Shown here: in pieces, positions 63,181 to 64,000 of the stretch
Layout: every line of letters begins with the position of its first letter
Position numbering within the stretch: position 1 is the stretch's first letter
Source: Saccharomonospora cyanea NA-134
GTDB taxonomy: Bacteria; Actinomycetota; Actinomycetes; Mycobacteriales; Pseudonocardiaceae
Direction: 5' to 3'
NCBI RefSeq assembly: GCF_000244975.1
Contig: NZ_CM001440.1
Coordinates: 124,001 to 188,000 of the forward strand
DNA: 64,000 nt
Position numbers and translations under genes: made by a program
Notes under the pieces: model-generated
Told to the model about the DNA's origin: nothing
The model's database searches: none
What the model saw: only the letters and a program-made list of their open reading frames with translations

Positions 63181-64000
63181 TCGGCAAGTCGAAGCAGGGG
63201 TGGGAAGGCGGCGCGGCTGACAATGCCCACGGCTACTTCACGAGCCTAAGCACGTGGGCAGACGCCAACTCGGAGAATGCTGAACTCGCCTCCCGCATCA
63301 TCTCGGAAGAGACAGACGCCGCTATCCGGGCGAGAGACAGCATGCCCGAGCCCATCCCGTTCAACCTGGAACAGGAGATGGACAGCTGGGGCTACAACCC
63401 GTTCACCTTCCACGAGCAGGTCGATCAGACCATCACGAAGATGGCGGAGAGCCGGGCCGCGCACGACGAGGCCGCGCGGGTCATGACCCAGTACGACAGC
63501 GACCTGTATCAAGCTGGTAACAAGCAGCCCGCGTTCGCCGAACCGCCGAAGTTCAACGGCGCCGGTGGGTCCGGTGACACCAGCGCCAGCGGGGTGATCC
63601 AGATCAACGACCCCGGCACGAGTGCGTCCGGGTTCGCGGGTGGTGTCGCCGGTTCTGCCGGGGGCGGAGTGCCTACGGGCGGTGGCTCGGTGAGCGTGCC
63701 TTCCGGTGGCGCACCGTCCGGTGGTGGTTCCTTCACACCGGTGGCGCCCGGTCCGTCCACCGGTGCCGCGATCAGGCCCGGCTCGACCCGGCCGTCGGGG
63801 TTGCAGCCGAACGGATGGCGTCCGTCGATACCTGGCGGGCGTAACAACAACGGCGGTCGCAACACGTTCGGACCGGGCGGTGGGCCCGGCATCGGGCCGA
63901 TGCCGATGGGGCCGGCCGGTGGGTTCGGTCCCGGCGGCGGGGGCGGCGGCTACGGCGGCGGCCGGTTGTCGGCCGGTGGGTTCGGTCCTGGCGGGGGCGG
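62751..64000 (+). CDS. PPE-like Gly-rich ESX substrate, cut by window end
   Basis: Open frame from ATG 62751 (GGTGGAAGG ribosome site, 9 nt after the lipoprotein stop) to the window edge, about 416 codons seen. Helical N-terminal domain with a W-x-G turn near residue 150 (KQGWEGGAADNAHGYF) and long helices up to about 265, then a Gly/Pro/Ser-rich low-complexity region (about 270 onward; repeats of GPGGG and SAGGFGPGG). This fits the PPE-like secreted proteins of actinobacterial ESX loci. GC is low for the first about 140 codons and normal afterwards. The C-terminus is outside the window. Confidence 0.78.
   Translation, partial: MSGRAPTAEEFVTWPPSRVQSYLMSGQKPPMLSDEQKAQLHQDALPLYLASTGDPQYSGLLGMLRVGADANRYQDQRIEQLQSGDREYIDGIPPSDNNYPAIEHQKLKQDVDVIQAEGIASYKDGYDDLKQLFFDLSSELNEAVGKSKQGWEGGAADNAHGYFTSLSTWADANSENAELASRIISEETDAAIRARDSMPEPIPFNLEQEMDSWGYNPFTFHEQVDQTITKMAESRAAHDEAARVMTQYDSDLYQAGNKQPAFAEPPKFNGAGGSGDTSASGVIQINDPGTSASGFAGGVAGSAGGGVPTGGGSVSVPSGGAPSGGGSFTPVAPGPSTGAAIRPGSTRPSGLQPNGWRPSIPGGRNNNGGRNTFGPGGGPGIGPMPMGPAGGFGPGGGGGGYGGGRLSAGGFGPGGG

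Overview
This 64 kb window is high-GC actinobacterial chromosome. I infer the family Pseudonocardiaceae (for example Saccharomonospora, Prauserella or Amycolatopsis). The reasons are the strong GC and GTG-start bias, an arabinogalactan cell-wall cluster (glf, glfT2, ubiA, emb, dprE1, dprE2), several type VII (ESX) secretion satellites, DUF3558 lipoproteins and SARP/DosR-type regulators. The species is a guess. Many of the same genes (dprE1 to glf, the HAD gene, serS, the zincin and septum genes, pheA) lie close to oriC in Mycobacterium tuberculosis. A parS-like palindrome and paired DnaA-box-like sequences inside the cyd operon fit an origin-proximal position.

Layout. 1-4.2 kb: a betaine/choline transporter, an iron-box-controlled DUF2470 gene, and an unknown protein coupled to an IclR-like regulator. 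4.2-12.9 kb: a GDT1-type transporter, then cydA-cydB-cydDC (bd oxidase and its assembly ABC exporter), followed by a histidine kinase and a DosR-like response regulator. 12.9-15.9 kb: small stress or catabolic genes, including an SRPBCC/VOC pair divergent from an AraC regulator. 16-19.5 kb: a two-gene cassette of a UPF1-like SF1 helicase with a long coiled coil and an alpha-helical partner. 19.6-23.4 kb: an AfsR/SARP-type regulator and coaA. 23.6-26.2 kb: a YbaB-like / EspC-like / WXG-like secretion locus and a macro-domain gene. 26.3-30 kb: pheA, an MFS transporter, a minimal zincin and a septum-formation protein. 30-32.4 kb: a DUF1190-like / ATP-grasp ligase / DUF350 cassette. 32.4-35.6 kb: haloalkane dehalogenase, an ArsR/AHSA1 pair with twin operators, and serS. 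35.6-42.6 kb: lipoproteins, lhgO, a GT-C transferase, a HAD phosphatase and an F420-type oxidoreductase.

42.8-60.4 kb is the arabinogalactan block: glf-PAP2-ubiA (galactofuranose donor and decaprenyl-phosphoribose), emb, two GT-C transferases, dprE2-dprE1 (decaprenyl-phosphoarabinose), a GtrA flippase-like protein and glfT2. It is interrupted at 49.9-53.3 kb by a second YbaB/WXG operon. 60.4-64 kb is a third ESX satellite (EspG-like chaperone, WXG-like protein, DUF3558 lipoprotein, PPE-like Gly-rich protein cut by the window end). It contains a clearly lower-GC segment.

No rRNA, tRNA, IS element or CRISPR was seen, and no gene-free stretch exceeds about 300 bases. A recurrent pattern, TAnnnT followed 7-8 nt later by the start codon, marks probable leaderless promoters at nine genes and was used to choose their starts.
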